Positions 63,395 through 64,000 of a DNA stretch of 64,000 nucleotides are shown here, in pieces. The translations under genes and the position numbers were made by a program. Position 1 is the first letter of the stretch, and every line of letters begins with the position of its first letter. Source of the stretch: Psococerastis gibbosa (Eukaryota > Arthropoda > Insecta > Psocodea > Psocidae); NCBI GenBank assembly GCA_963971405.1, contig OZ020489.1, positions 36,551,047-36,615,046 on the forward strand. Reading direction: 5' to 3'. Below the pieces are notes generated by a model. That model saw only the letters and a list, made by a program, of their open reading frames with translations, searched no databases and was not told where the DNA came from.

Positions 63395-63720
63395 CTTTTA
63401 CCGCGCCTTATCCTGATGGAGAGTCGGCGGCACGACAACAGCGTTCCCACACAGTCCTGGCCTGTGCGTCCTAGGCGGAGAGCCCCAAACTTCTCATATT
63501 TCCGGCGATCTTTCTTCTCAGTGTTACTTTCAGTCTCCCCGGTGGTGGTCTTCTTCTTCGTGTCTCCCGGTTCATTACTCTTTTGACTAGGTGCCAGGTG
63601 ATTTAAGGTTTTCGTCTCTACGTAGTATGTGTCCCCACCAGTTCAGCTTCTTTTCTCAAAGTTTCTCTTGTGTAGCCTACGTCACGAGTTCTGGTCGGGT
63701 TCGGGTCAAGTGATCGTGTT
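63395..63720 (-). mobile_element. LINE ORF2 C-terminal relic, right edge
   Basis: Mirror copy of 50990-51315, with a few differences (for example GTGTCCCC for GAGTCCCC near 63630). Confidence 0.7.
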
Positions 63721-63772
63721 GGAAAATTCACGTTGACCCCAAAAAGTCAAGTTGACAGTTTTAAAACGCTCT

Positions 63773-63910
63773 TCTTCAATTTTTTTTTCTGTTATGAAAA
63801 CTACAACATTGGCTTTCAACATCCATGTAGCCTATTGTACAGATGTTATTTTGGTACACACGGACCATTCGCTGAGAAACTGTTTATGAGAATAAATGGG
63901 TTGGTAAGGT
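63773..63910. other. Unique flank right of the cluster
   Basis: The mirror symmetry ends at about 63772. Nothing is recognised before the next hairpin element. Confidence 0.4.
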
Positions 63911-64000
63911 GGGGATTCCACCGACCGGCTAGGGCTAAATACAAAAACGGTGACGTGGTAGCAGACATTCAAGACTTAGGTGGCGTTTCCACCGACCTCG
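63911..64000. mobile_element. Palindromic PIF/Harbinger-like MITE, cut by window end
   Basis: GGTGGGGATTCCACCGACCGG, then GGTGACGTGGTAGCAGACAT and AAGACTTAGG follow the left half of 33035-33429, after a TAA. Confidence 0.8.

Overview
This is eukaryotic, AT-rich, repeat-dense metazoan DNA. The evidence is GT-AG introns of 0.2 to 6.3 kb, a multidomain transmembrane protein of animal type, tRNA-derived SINEs, LINE relics, hAT- and PIF/Harbinger-like MITEs, and a BEL/Pao retroelement. The mix suits an invertebrate, perhaps an arthropod, but the sequence alone does not fix the species.

Layout. 1-25 kb holds no host gene I can support. It is intergenic DNA packed with SINEs, LINE 3' ends, foldback MITEs, a satellite with alternating long and short monomers (10.16-11.13 kb), a four-unit tandem repeat (23.59-24.17 kb) and dispersed repeats of unknown class.

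25.25-45.90 kb is one gene on the + strand. I assembled 16 coding exons. All junctions are GT-AG, all phases agree and the frame stays open, giving about 1,908 residues. It is a type II membrane protein: cytosolic tail with an NPAF motif, one membrane segment, SEA domain with an intact GSVVV self-cleavage motif, EGF-like module, about 22 proline-rich 10-residue repeats, a long Ser/Thr/Pro-rich stalk, five LDLa modules, an SRCR module and an S1A trypsin-like domain. The protease domain is predicted dead: the catalytic His is Asn, the catalytic Ser is Glu, and the oxyanion-hole and specificity-pocket residues are also changed. Its introns carry nested MITEs, a SINE and tandem repeats.

45.9-50.9 kb is intergenic, with a 1.7 kb element bearing terminal inverted repeats of about 475 bp around a DDE-transposase relic, and several long hairpins.

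50.94-63.77 kb is the most unusual part: three back-to-back palindromes with six half-units (A+, B-, C+, D-, E+, F-). Each half-unit couples an intronless HP1-like ORF (chromodomain plus chromoshadow domain) to a BEL/Pao gag (DUF1759 type with zinc knuckles) in the same order and spacing. Unit E continues into the aspartic protease and a reverse transcriptase-integrase fusion made by internal deletion. Both outer edges carry the same LINE tail, tRNA-like half and gag fragment in mirror image. One HP1 ORF (unit B, 181 residues) is intact, F is nearly so, and the rest are broken. Either a BEL/Pao lineage acquired a whole HP1, or an HP1 retrocopy and a BEL/Pao element became linked and were amplified locally as inverted duplications. 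A 200-base N gap lies inside the middle palindrome, so the exact structure may partly reflect assembly.
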